This document shows, one piece after another, positions 1 to 5,657 of a stretch of 7,497 nt of DNA (positions within the stretch are counted from its first letter, which is position 1; each line of letters begins with the position of its first letter). Below the pieces are notes generated by a model. It searched no databases, was not told where the DNA came from, and worked only from the letters and a program-made list of their open reading frames with translations. This stretch comes from Treponema sp. (lineage in GTDB: Bacteria; Spirochaetota; Spirochaetia; Treponematales; Breznakiellaceae), in assembly GCA_031255815.1 (NCBI GenBank), contig JAIRRU010000189.1:1-7497 (forward strand). Direction: 5' to 3'. The position numbers and the translations under genes are program-made.

Positions 1-416
1 GTACCTTTAAGCATAGCGGAAAGATCGGGGAAAGCGGAAAAATTTACGGTTCCCAGAGTGCCGATATCGGTCCATCCGCTAAAAGAGCTTTCCCCGCTTA
101 CCAGGGCGTTCAGGCTTGATTTAAGGTCGCTGTATTCCCAGCTCCGCACCAGCAGGGTCAAAAAATCCGGGGGGCGGGCGAAAGAGGAAAGCACCAGCAT
201 AATCTGGGAAACCGCCCTGCCGGTGATCCGTTTCTCCAGATCGTAGAGAAGCTCCCGTTCGGGAAGCTCCCGCCCCCCCTGGGGAAACACCAGCCGATCC
301 AAGGCGGCCAGCCGGCCCGCCGATCCCAGGGCGGGTATCCGCTTTCCCACAAAGGACTTCCCCAGCATCCCGCAAACTTTGGCGTAAGCGTAGGCCCGTT
401 CCCCCGCCCCCGGCAT
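1..416 (-). CDS. V-type ATP synthase AC39/C-like subunit, partial (3' end outside window)
   Basis: About 138 N-terminal residues are present and the frame runs off the left edge. My translation begins MPGAGERAYAYAKVCGMLGK. It later contains a stretch LLVRSWEYSDLKSSLNALVSG followed by DIGTLG. These resemble the N-terminal Y-x-x-A-K/R segment, the N/D-L-K segment and the 'diGtl' segment of the AC39 (V-ATPase subunit C/d) family. This family forms the central-stalk socket that joins the soluble V1 part to the membrane rotor on the cytoplasmic side. The ATG immediately follows the TAG stop of the upstream gene, so the two are almost certainly translationally coupled. A G-rich run sits just upstream of the start. 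ATG at residue 17 is an alternative start, but it would lose the conserved-looking N-terminus. The family call is from motif recall; I infer that atpA/B/D/I/K-type genes follow outside the window. Confidence 0.68.
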   Translation of the reverse strand, partial: MPGAGERAYAYAKVCGMLGKSFVGKRIPALGSAGRLAALDRLVFPQGGRELPERELLYDLEKRITGRAVSQIMLVLSSFARPPDFLTLLVRSWEYSDLKSSLNALVSGESSFSGWTDIGTLGTVNFSAFPDLSAMLKG

Positions 417-809
417 CTAGCGCCCCCGGGAAGGCAAGTTTCTTCGGGAAGAGGCCCCTTCGGCCAGAAACTTGTCCAGCAGGGCCGAAAAACCGCCCTG
501 ATCCGTTGTTATGGCCTCAAGGCTCTTCCGGTATTTTTCAATCTGGTTCCGGTAATCCGTTCTAACCTGATCTATCTCCCCGCTGTAGGCCGCGTCCAGT
601 TCCGCCGCGCGGCGGCTGTACTCTTCCTCGTAACGGGCGCGGTTCTGTTTTTCGGCTTCCGCCACCCGGCGGTCGGTTTCGGCCTGGGCATCGTCCACCA
701 GGGCTGAAGCTTCCGCCTCTATCTTGAGGAGATGCCCCAGCACGTTTTCATCAGCCAGGCCGGCAAGCGGCAAGCCGGCCCCGCTTTCCCCGAAAATCCC
801 GTCCGCCAT
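417..809 (-). CDS. Short coiled-coil protein, probable V-type ATPase peripheral-stalk (G/H-like) subunit
   Basis: This 130-residue soluble protein has a Gly-rich, low-complexity N-terminus (residues 1-20). A long Ala/Glu/Arg-rich helix follows at about 23-100 (LLKIEAEASALVDDAQAE, then repeated E-x-x-R/K patterns), and a basic tail ends it (SRRNLPSRGR). There is no signal peptide or membrane segment. The length and the A/E-rich helix near the N-terminus match the H/G (NtpF/AhaH) type of V/A-ATPase stalk subunits. A truncated or divergent subunit E is also possible. It starts 9 nt after the EIIA gene stop, with AGGGG just upstream of the ATG. Its TAG directly abuts the ATG of the AC39-like gene, which is the main support for an ATPase role. 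A GTG at residue 23 is an alternative start. The protein class is seen in the sequence; the specific subunit is inferred. Confidence 0.6.
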   Translation of the reverse strand: MADGIFGESGAGLPLAGLADENVLGHLLKIEAEASALVDDAQAETDRRVAEAEKQNRARYEEEYSRRAAELDAAYSGEIDQVRTDYRNQIEKYRKSLEAITTDQGGFSALLDKFLAEGASSRRNLPSRGR

Positions 810-818
810 GCCCCTGCC

Positions 819-1295
819 CTACTCCTGCGCGGAGTTGAAGATGTCTTCGTATTTGCCGATTACCCCGCAGGCGCCCTGGGGGTCCCTCTGGGAAAGCAGT
901 TCCATGTAAAACTGGGGATTTTCCAGCAGTTCCGCCAGGCGTTTGAGGATCCGGAGGTGTTTTTCCGAATCGCCCGGGGGCGCGAGGATCATAAAGAGCA
1001 GATACACCGGCTCCCCGTCCAGAGCGTCGTAGTCTATCCCCTTGCGGGAAATGCCCAGCACCCCGTAAACCTGGTCTATGGCGTTAATCTTGCCGTGGGG
1101 AATCGCTATGCCCTTATGGATGCCGGTGGACATCTTCGCCTCCCGTTCCCTGAGGGCTTCGAGAATTTCCTCCCTGGCATTGCTCCGCTCCGTCTGACAA
1201 AAATGATCCACCATTTCCTCAAAGGCTTCTTCCTTGTCTTCGGCTTCGAGATCGAGCTTGATGAGTTTCGCGGGAAATACCTCGTACAGGAACAT
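819..1295 (-). CDS. ptsN: PTS fructose/nitrogen-type EIIA domain protein (PtsN-like)
   Basis: This single-domain cytoplasmic EIIA protein of 158 residues is a typical length for PtsN. It contains the family signature around the phosphorylated histidine: STGIHKGIAIPHGKI, with the predicted phospho-acceptor at His67. The LLFMILAPPGDSEKHLRILKRLA region (about 104-126) matches the second conserved block of EIIA-Fru/Ntr, including the H of 'HLRIL'. Members accept phosphate from HPr or NPr and usually regulate transport or metabolism rather than carry sugar. No EIIB or EIIC is seen nearby, which favours a regulatory role. A GGGAGGG Shine-Dalgarno lies about 6 nt before the ATG. The gene follows secG by 18 bp and precedes the ATPase genes by 9 bp, so it is probably co-transcribed with both. 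The domain call is firm; the Ntr rather than Fru subtype is less so. Confidence 0.85.
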   Translation of the reverse strand: MFLYEVFPAKLIKLDLEAEDKEEAFEEMVDHFCQTERSNAREEILEALREREAKMSTGIHKGIAIPHGKINAIDQVYGVLGISRKGIDYDALDGEPVYLLFMILAPPGDSEKHLRILKRLAELLENPQFYMELLSQRDPQGACGVIGKYEDIFNSAQE

Positions 1296-1313
1296 TCCGA
1301 TACCCTCCCCGGC

Positions 1314-1766
1314 CTATTGGGAGACCGCCGCGCCCGTATCCGTTTCGATGTCCGCGTCCGTTTCGATGGTATCCGTTTCCGTTTCGATGATACCCGTATC
1401 CGTGCCTGCGGGAGCTTCGATAGAGACCTGATCCGCCGGGTTATTCCTGGATTCCAGTTCCTCGTCCACCCAGTTGCTCTCCGCCGCCCCGGCGGACTGC
1501 CGGCGCCCGGCGGCTTCCACCCCGGAATCGCCGGGGCCCCGGTTTAACAGGGCGAGACCCAGGCTCAAAACCAGAAAAAGGGCGCCCAGAACCGTCGTCG
1601 CCCTGGTTAATACGTTACCTGAACGGGAACCGAAGGCGGAACCGCTGCCCCCGGCAAAGATCCCCCCCAAACTGTCCCCTTCCTCGTTCTGAACCAATAC
1701 CAGAAGGATAAGCAGGACGGCGATAATCACGAAAAAGACCAACAATACAGGACCGATTATAGTCAT
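1314..1766 (-). CDS. secG: Preprotein translocase subunit SecG with an extended acidic tail
   Basis: SecG is the small accessory subunit of the SecYEG channel in the inner membrane. Residues 3-25 form the first transmembrane segment, ending in VLVQNEEGDSLGG, and 34-52 hold the Gly/Ser loop GGIFAGGSGSAFGSRSG. Both are classic SecG features. Residues 54-74 (LTRATTVLGALFLVLSLGLAL) form the second membrane segment. The conserved core ends near residue 77. The remaining 73 residues are an acidic, low-complexity tail with repeated Thr-Asp/Glu-Thr units (122-145), making the protein 150 residues against roughly 75-110 for most SecG. The ATG has GGAG 7 nt upstream. A strong promoter lies about 110 bp upstream, so secG is likely first in the secG-ptsN-ATPase transcript. 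Identity is confident; the tail's function is unknown. Confidence 0.9.
   Translation of the reverse strand: MTIIGPVLLVFFVIIAVLLILLVLVQNEEGDSLGGIFAGGSGSAFGSRSGNVLTRATTVLGALFLVLSLGLALLNRGPGDSGVEAAGRRQSAGAAESNWVDEELESRNNPADQVSIEAPAGTDTGIIETETDTIETDADIETDTGAAVSQ
1339..1389 (-). repeat. Short in-frame repeats encoding the SecG acidic tail
   Basis: The + strand 12-mer TCCGTTTCGATG occurs three times exactly, at 1339-1350, 1357-1368 and 1378-1389. The spacings are 18 and 21 nt, so the secG reading frame is kept. A partial copy (TCCGTTTC) overlaps at 1372-1379. On the minus strand each copy reads as Ile-Glu-Thr-Asp. The near-perfect DNA identity suggests recent expansion by slippage, so copy number may vary between strains. 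Confidence 0.8.
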
Positions 1767-1879
1767 CAGATAACTCCATTAACCCGTAATTTCCAACGAT
1801 ACCAACTCAAATACCAGCCCAAACCGCGTCAAAAATCAAGCCGGGACAACAATCCAAACCAATGCCTGGAATAAATCAA

Positions 1880-1908
1880 ACTATAATGAATCAGGCCGCT
1901 TTGTTCAA
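1880..1908 (-). promoter_or_regulatory. Sigma70-type promoter for secG operon
   Basis: On the minus strand a -35 element TTGAAC (1908-1903) is followed by a 17-nt spacer and a -10 element TATAGT (1885-1880). Each matches consensus at five of six positions at optimal spacing. Predicted transcription starts near 1873, giving a leader of about 105 nt before the secG ATG at 1766. The flanking sequence is AT-rich compared with the rest of the window, as expected for a promoter. I see no clear operator or riboswitch fold in the leader. Confidence 0.65.
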
Positions 1909-2203
1909 GCGCCGTCCCGGACAGGGCCGCGGCCCGGAGGGGCGGAACCGGGCCGGAAGGCGTCCGCCCCTTCCCGGTTCCGGGTTTTCCGCCGGGAGCG
2001 GGAAAAAACAGGCTTCTTCAAAAATCCGGATGATTCCCGGCAAGGCCCGTAAAACGCTCCGTATTCCGCCGTTTTCAGGCGCTTCTGTCCGGGCGCGCCG
2101 GTTCACGGGCAATTCTATCGAAAGACGGGCGTCCTGCCGGACGGTTTATTCGTGCCGAAGGGTTTAATACCCAAGAGCCCGCTCGCCCGTTCGCGGGGGA
2201 GCT
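1909..2203. other. Gene-poor intergenic stretch, no convincing content
   Basis: This roughly 295-bp stretch separates the secG promoter from the nested membrane-protein locus. Open frames on both strands (1891-2112 minus, 1862-2167 plus) translate to Arg/Pro/Gly-rich sequence without domain character and look like products of high GC. The plus-strand frame also overlaps the secG promoter. I see no tRNA, CRISPR or insertion-sequence end. A short palindrome, CGTCC-loop-GGACG, lies near 2130-2143 and a larger one at 2179-2217 (listed separately). The stretch could hold a decayed gene, but nothing recognisable remains. Confidence 0.5.
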
Positions 2204-2217
2204 TTAGGGCGAGGCGG
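2179..2217 (-). terminator. Possible terminator hairpin after the nested pair
   Basis: The + strand arms CTCGCCC (2182-2188) and GGGCGAG (2207-2213) pair perfectly. Three more pairs extend the stem across one bulged base to 2179/2217. The TAA stop of the longer nested frame (2204-2206) is in the 18-nt loop. There is no U-run after the stem on the minus strand, so it is at best a weak or factor-dependent terminator, or an mRNA 3'-end stabiliser. Confidence 0.3.
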
Positions 2218-2638
2218 TTAATTCCGGCACCTTCACTGCCTCATCACCAGCGCTGTTGTCAGGGAACCTGCCAGGGCCGCCACCGGTATTGCCGCTATCA
2301 AACAGATCCTTAAGTTCCTGTATTTTTTCTCTAAGCGCAGATATTTGCCGCCTAAGTCCAGATATTGACTGGTCGTTTGATTGTAGGAGTCCTGTACTGT
2401 CTTCAATAGCCGTTCTGATTCGGCTATTAAGCTCTCTTTCTCTTGAATAGTTGACTCTAAGCTGCTGATATTGCGTTTCAACTCTTCGTTGTTCTTCTCT
2501 AACTGATTCAAATTCGATTCCATACCGCTGACTATGGTTTCGATCTGAGTAAAGATATCCTGTGACGAAACCTGCCGCAAAGAGGGCAAACAGCACAAAA
2601 ACGCAAAGAACAAGAGGAAATACTTTCTTTCCATTCAT
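2204..2638 (-). CDS. Inner-membrane coiled-coil protein, i-spanin (Rz)-like; outer frame of a nested pair
   Basis: The protein has 144 residues from the ATG at 2638. It has a short basic N-terminus (MNGKK), one hydrophobic membrane segment at about 6-28 and a charged helical region at about 41-112. The helical region is rich in E/Q/R with heptad-like spacing (VREEQRRVETQYQQLRVNY, later LRRQISALREKIQELKDL). A Gly/Pro-rich tail covers 113-144. Predicted topology is N-in with the coiled coil in the periplasm, as in phage Rz-type inner-membrane spanins and similar small proteins I associate with treponemes. A longer upstream in-frame start at 2737 is unlikely because it would add unrelated sequence across the promoter leader. 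GGGGG lies only 4 nt before this ATG, which is suboptimal. GC and third-position GC are lower than in neighbouring genes, suggesting horizontal origin. No specific family is recognised; the spanin idea is inference from architecture. Confidence 0.6.
   Translation of the reverse strand: MNGKKVFPLVLCVFVLFALFAAGFVTGYLYSDRNHSQRYGIEFESVREEQRRVETQYQQLRVNYSRERELNSRIRTAIEDSTGLLQSNDQSISGLRRQISALREKIQELKDLFDSGNTGGGPGRFPDNSAGDEAVKVPELTASP
2233..2634 (-). CDS. Secreted/anchored coiled-coil protein in the +1 frame, fully nested in the preceding gene
   Basis: The protein has 133 residues from an ATG 4 nt downstream of the outer frame's ATG (the two starts share ATGAATG). It has a classic N-terminal signal sequence (MERKYFLLFFAFLCCLPSL, likely cut after about VSS at 24). 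A periplasmic coiled coil at about 30-108 follows (QLEKNNEELKRNISSLESTI and on). A C-terminal membrane anchor lies at about 109-131 (ICLIAAIPVAALAGSLTTAL). GGGGG is 8 nt upstream, better spaced for this start than for the outer one. In a 40-codon sample its third-position GC (about 45%) was higher than the outer frame's (about 34%), though both are below the neighbours. The signal peptide, coiled coil and tail anchor together are hard to explain as a chance shadow. The twin Cys (14-15) does not meet a standard lipobox. It may be the real gene with the outer frame as the shadow, or both may be made. Confidence 0.55.
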   Translation of the reverse strand: MERKYFLLFFAFLCCLPSLRQVSSQDIFTQIETIVSGMESNLNQLEKNNEELKRNISSLESTIQEKESLIAESERLLKTVQDSYNQTTSQYLDLGGKYLRLEKKYRNLRICLIAAIPVAALAGSLTTALVMRQ

Positions 2639-2691
2639 GGAACCCCCGCGAAGCCGGACTTTTTTTACCGGAAACAAAGTTTCCGCGCCAA

Positions 2692-2706
2692 CCGGATTTT
2701 GGAACA
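2692..2706 (-). repeat. Degenerate half copy of the intergenic hairpin family
   Basis: The + strand CCGGATTTTGGAACA matches the right half of the hairpin at 6577-6605 (positions 6590-6604) at 14 of 15 bases. The matching left arm is missing. A short unrelated palindrome, CGGAAAC-AAA-GTTTCCG, lies next to it at 2669-2685. As with the full copies, it lies in the leader upstream of a minus-strand start codon and in the same orientation. Confidence 0.4.
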
Positions 2707-2715
2707 AGCTTAAAC

Positions 2716-2734
2716 TTAAACCGCAAAGCTGCGG
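2716..2734 (-). terminator. Weak intrinsic terminator after leuD
   Basis: On the minus strand CCGCA (2734-2730) pairs with TGCGG (2725-2721) across a 4-nt GCTT loop and is followed by TTTAAGTTT. The 5-bp GC-rich stem with a U-rich tail about 30 nt after the leuD stop fits a weak terminator. It coincides with the predicted start of the transcript for the nested pair. Confidence 0.35.
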
Positions 2735-2739
2735 CACCT

Positions 2740-2768
2740 ATTCTGGGGCAATAGCGCCGGCATGTCAA
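2740..2768 (-). promoter_or_regulatory. Candidate sigma70 promoter for the nested pair
   Basis: On the minus strand a perfect -35 TTGACA (2768-2763) overlaps the leuD TGA stop. It is followed by a 17-nt spacer and a -10 CAGAAT (2745-2740), which matches consensus at four of six positions. Predicted transcription starts near 2733, leaving a leader of about 95 nt before the ATG at 2638. This would let the 2204-2638 locus be expressed independently of leuCD. Confidence 0.48.
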
Positions 2769-3277
2769 TTCGGCTGCCCGCGCCCGGATCTCTCCCGGAA
2801 CAGGGCTTTGACGCCGCCTGCCCGCAGGATGGCAAGGACATGATCGCCCAAGGGAGGGAAGGGGATCTCCTCCCCGATCCGGGGAACGGTAACAACATTT
2901 TTCAGCAGATCCGCTTCCAGGCTGTCCCCGTTCAGGACTTTGCCGCTAATTCCCGGACAGCTAATCAGGGGCAGGCCGAGGTTTATCCCGTTGCGGAAAA
3001 AGATCCGGGCAAAGGATTCGGCAATCACGGCGGCGGCGCCCATGCTGATAAGGGCTATGGCGGCGTGTTCCCGGCTGGAACCGCAGCCGAAGTTGCTTCC
3101 CGCCACGATGAGGCCGCCGGGGGGAAAGGCGGCGGCGATGCGCTCATCCACCCCGCAGAGGCAGTGCCTGCCGATTTCGGCGGGATCCACGATCTCCAGA
3201 AAACGTCCGGGGTATATCTGATCGGTGTCTATGTTTTTCCCCAGCAACAGTACTTTTCCCGCGATTCTTGTTTTCAT
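2765..3277 (-). CDS. leuD: LeuD-type hydro-lyase small subunit (3-isopropylmalate dehydratase family)
   Basis: This 170-residue protein is the swivel (small) subunit of an aconitase-superfamily hydro-lyase. The normal reaction of the two-subunit enzyme is isomerisation of 2- to 3-isopropylmalate in leucine synthesis. Visible motifs are DTDQIYPGRFL (about 18-27), GSNFGCGSSREHAAIAL (60-76) and ESFARIFFRNGINLGLPL (87-104), all hallmarks of the family. The length matches the compact archaeal/clostridial-type LeuD rather than the roughly 200-residue enterobacterial form. AAGGAG lies 7 nt upstream of the ATG, and the gene follows the large-subunit gene by 26 bp. The compact LeuD type is shared with homoaconitase and dimethylmalate dehydratase small subunits, so substrate cannot be read from sequence alone. 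The family call is near certain; the leucine-pathway role is only probable. Confidence 0.87.
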   Translation of the reverse strand: MKTRIAGKVLLLGKNIDTDQIYPGRFLEIVDPAEIGRHCLCGVDERIAAAFPPGGLIVAGSNFGCGSSREHAAIALISMGAAAVIAESFARIFFRNGINLGLPLISCPGISGKVLNGDSLEADLLKNVVTVPRIGEEIPFPPLGDHVLAILRAGGVKALFRERSGRGQPN

Positions 3278-3303
3278 GTTCGCTCCTTACGCGCCGCGCC
3301 GCG

Positions 3304-4560
3304 TTATTCCTGAAGCAGGGGGCGGGGATCGGCGATCCTTCCCGCGAGCACCGAAGCGGCCACCGTGGCCGGGGAGGCAAGGTACACGCGCCCTTCCGTG
3401 CTGCCCATGCGGCCGGGAAAATTCCGGTTCGACGCGGTTACGCAGACCTCGCCCGGGGCGACGATCCCCTGGTGGGCGCCCAGGCAGGGGCCGCAGCCGG
3501 GGGTAGAAATAGTGGCGCCCGCGTCCATGAGATCCTGTATATAGCCGAGGCGCATGGCTTCTTTCATCACCTGATCCGAGGCGGGAATAACCACCAGCCT
3601 GACATAGGGGGCTATTTTCCTGCCCCGCAGAACAGCCGCCGCCTCGCCGATATCCTCGAGCCTGCCCCCGGTACAGGCGCCCACAAAACCCTGCTGCACT
3701 TCCTCCGGCTCAACTTCCCCAACCGGCTTAACATTATCAACACTGTGGGGAAGGGCCAGTTGGGGCGGGAGGGAATCCGCCTCGAAGACGTAGGATTCGG
3801 AATACTTGTAACCGGGATCGCTGGCCTCTGCCTCAAAGGGCCTCAGCGCCCGCTTTGAAACATAGTCCAGCACCGCCTGGTTAGGCTGCATGTAGGCGGT
3901 CTTGGCCCCCATTTCCACCGCCATATTGCAGAGAACCATGCGGCCCCCCAGGCCGAGCCCGTCTACGTAGGTTCCGGTAAAATCCACCGCCTTGTAAACC
4001 GCCCGATCCGCCTTCAGGGTTCCCAGAATGTGGAGGATAACGTCTTTGGGATACACCCCTTTGGGGGGAGATCCTTCGATACGTATCTCGATGATTTCGG
4101 GAACCCGGAACCATAACTCGCCGGAAATGAGGATGGTCGCCATATCGGTGGCCCCCACGCCCGTCCCGAAAGCCCCCAGGGCCCCGTGGGTAGTGGTGTG
4201 GGAATCGGTGGCCGCCAGGATCATGCCCGGGTACACCAGGCCCGCCTCCACCAGCACCTGGTGGCAGACCCCCTTGTTGATATCAAAATGATACCGCAGG
4301 CCCTGCTCCCGGGCGAATTCCCGCATCTCCCGGTGAATCCGGGCCGACTGTATGCTCGGCGCCGGGGCGTAATGGTCAAACACGAAGGCCGCCCGGCTCT
4401 TGTCCCACACCCGTTCCCCTCCCATTTCCCGGAAAGAGTACAGGGTTTGGAGGTACAGGTCGTTGATCTCGGCGAAATCAATCCGGGCGGTGATTATCTC
4501 GCCGCTTTCAAGCTTCCCCCTGCCGGCGGCCCGCGCCAGGATCTTTTCTATAGCGTGCAT
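3304..4560 (-). CDS. leuC: LeuC-type hydro-lyase large subunit ([4Fe-4S] 3-isopropylmalate dehydratase/homoaconitase family)
   Basis: This 418-residue large subunit is the length of the compact LeuC/HacA class (the enterobacterial form is about 465). The DSHTTTHGALGAFGTGVGATD block spans 119-139. The [4Fe-4S] cluster cysteines are expected at Cys296 (in GACTGGR) and Cys356 and Cys359 (in GCGPCLGAHQG). The C-terminal SNRNFPGRMGS motif follows at about 377-387. All catalytic landmarks are intact. It forms a cytoplasmic heterodimer with the leuD product encoded just downstream. AGGAG is 6 nt before the ATG, and the pfkB-family gene ends 19 bp upstream, so the three genes are probably co-transcribed. 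There is no leuA or leuB in the window, so homoaconitate-, citramalate- or dimethylmalate-type substrates remain possible. The gene symbol reflects the family, not proven specificity. Confidence 0.88.
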   Translation of the reverse strand: MHAIEKILARAAGRGKLESGEIITARIDFAEINDLYLQTLYSFREMGGERVWDKSRAAFVFDHYAPAPSIQSARIHREMREFAREQGLRYHFDINKGVCHQVLVEAGLVYPGMILAATDSHTTTHGALGAFGTGVGATDMATILISGELWFRVPEIIEIRIEGSPPKGVYPKDVILHILGTLKADRAVYKAVDFTGTYVDGLGLGGRMVLCNMAVEMGAKTAYMQPNQAVLDYVSKRALRPFEAEASDPGYKYSESYVFEADSLPPQLALPHSVDNVKPVGEVEPEEVQQGFVGACTGGRLEDIGEAAAVLRGRKIAPYVRLVVIPASDQVMKEAMRLGYIQDLMDAGATISTPGCGPCLGAHQGIVAPGEVCVTASNRNFPGRMGSTEGRVYLASPATVAASVLAGRIADPRPLLQE

Positions 4561-4579
4561 AAGGAACTCCTGGCGGCTG

Positions 4580-5596
4580 CTATGGCCGCCGGTTTTTGCG
4601 CAGCTTCCGGTACAACGCCATGGCCTCTTCCGCGGAACGCATCCCCTCGGCAGCCCCCGGCTCCGAAAGGGAACAGGCTGCCGAAGCTATACCCAGCTCT
4701 ATCCCCTCCTTAAGGCTCATGCCCTTATAGGCCCCGTACAGGGCTCCCGCGCAAAAAGCGTCCCCCGCGCCCACGGTTCCTTTGATGTAGCCCTCGGGCA
4801 AGGCGAGGCTCGGCGCCGCCTCGTAACGGCCCTCCTGATCCAGGCCGAAACCGCCTTCGGGGCAATGGATCAGCGCCCAGGCGGACACGCCTGAAGCCCG
4901 GATCTTTTCCAGGGCTTCCCGCATGTTGGCGCTTATCAGCGCGCCGCCGTCCCGCAGGGGCACGCCGGTAATCTGCTCCGCTTCCAGTTCGTTAATGATG
5001 CAGTAATCCGCGTACTTAAGGGCGGGCGGCACCAGGCGCTTGAAGCGGCTTCCGGCCTCGCTGACCACGTCCAGGGAAGTTTTGATACCCCGCCGCCGGG
5101 CCTCCCGAAGCAGGCGGGCCATCTTCGTGCCGAACTCGGCGTCCTCCGCGTCCAGGGCGTCGAGGAGCAAAATATAGCCGATATGCAAAAAGGCCGCGTC
5201 TATGGCGTCCCAGTTGATATCGGCTTCGCAAAAACACGCGTTCGCCCCGCGATAGTAAAAAAAGGTGCGCTGTTTGGTAACTTCATCCGCCATTACCACG
5301 GTAAAAGAAGTAAGCCCGCCGCGCTTGACTCCGGAAAGGTCTATGTTGGGATACTTCCCCAGGCGCTCGAGAAGAAAATCGCCCTCCCCGTCCAGCCCCA
5401 CCCTGCCCAGGGCGCTGAGGGGCAGATCCGGATCCAGGGCGGCAAGATCCGCTGTTACGTTGCATACGGCGCCGCCGCTTGAGCGGGAGATCCCCTCCAG
5501 AATATTGGTCAGCTCCCCCGGCGGCGGGAAACCCCGGATCGGGTAGAGGACATCAACAATCATGTTCCCGGCAACGCAAATTCCCTTTCTGTTCAT
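4580..5596 (-). CDS. PfkB-family carbohydrate kinase
   Basis: This 338-residue cytoplasmic ribokinase-like ATP-dependent kinase has the N-terminal GNMIVDVLYPI strand (10-20) and the substrate-side GGAVCNVTADLAAL block (41-54). The C-terminal PfkB signature GTVGAGDAFCAGALYGAY (273-290) contains the anion hole and the catalytic base, Asp279. YCIINELEAEQITG (198-211) is the usual 'N-x-x-E' metal/phosphate site. The sugar substrate is not evident; ribokinase, adenosine/nucleoside kinase and KDG-kinase branches share these motifs. I chose the ATG at 5596 because CCGGAG lies about 7 nt upstream and the kinase fold starts here. An in-frame ATG at 5680 would add 28 residues encoded by a terminator hairpin and is rejected. 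It leads the pfkB-leuC-leuD cluster, with a 12-bp hairpin in its leader. Confidence 0.88.
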   Translation of the reverse strand: MNRKGICVAGNMIVDVLYPIRGFPPPGELTNILEGISRSSGGAVCNVTADLAALDPDLPLSALGRVGLDGEGDFLLERLGKYPNIDLSGVKRGGLTSFTVVMADEVTKQRTFFYYRGANACFCEADINWDAIDAAFLHIGYILLLDALDAEDAEFGTKMARLLREARRRGIKTSLDVVSEAGSRFKRLVPPALKYADYCIINELEAEQITGVPLRDGGALISANMREALEKIRASGVSAWALIHCPEGGFGLDQEGRYEAAPSLALPEGYIKGTVGAGDAFCAGALYGAYKGMSLKEGIELGIASAACSLSEPGAAEGMRSAEEAMALYRKLRKNRRP

Positions 5597-5620
5597 AGCA
5601 GGCTCCGGATGGTATTGGAA

Positions 5621-5648
5621 CTGTTCGGAAACTTCGGTTTCTGAACAG
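5621..5648 (-). repeat. Intergenic hairpin copy 1 (pfkB leader), UUCG-type loop on + strand
   Basis: The + strand arms CTGTTCGGAAAC (5621-5632) and GTTTCTGAACAG (5637-5648) pair over 12 positions with one G-T wobble and enclose a TTCG loop closed by C-G. On the transcribed minus strand the loop reads CGAA. It lies 24 nt upstream of the pfkB ATG without a U-run after it. It shares its core with the hairpins at 6577 and 7403. Confidence 0.75.
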
Positions 5649-5657
5649 CAGGCGCAT

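Noticed and set aside
732..1547. Long + strand open frame (271 codons) across the EIIA and secG genes
   Set aside because: It runs antisense to two clearly identified genes, crosses their gap and has no domain character. High GC makes such antisense frames common.
1862..2167. + strand 101-codon frame and the opposing minus-strand 73-codon frame (1891-2112) in the secG upstream gap
   Set aside because: Both are Arg/Pro-rich with no domains, signal peptide or convincing ribosome binding site. The + frame overlaps a well-formed minus-strand promoter.
2641..2670. T-run at 2660-2666 as a + strand terminator
   Set aside because: No + strand gene precedes it and the sequence before it forms only a weak stem.
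3268..3858. + strand open frame antisense to leuC
   Set aside because: The leuC frame carries all catalytic motifs here, and the antisense product has no recognisable features.
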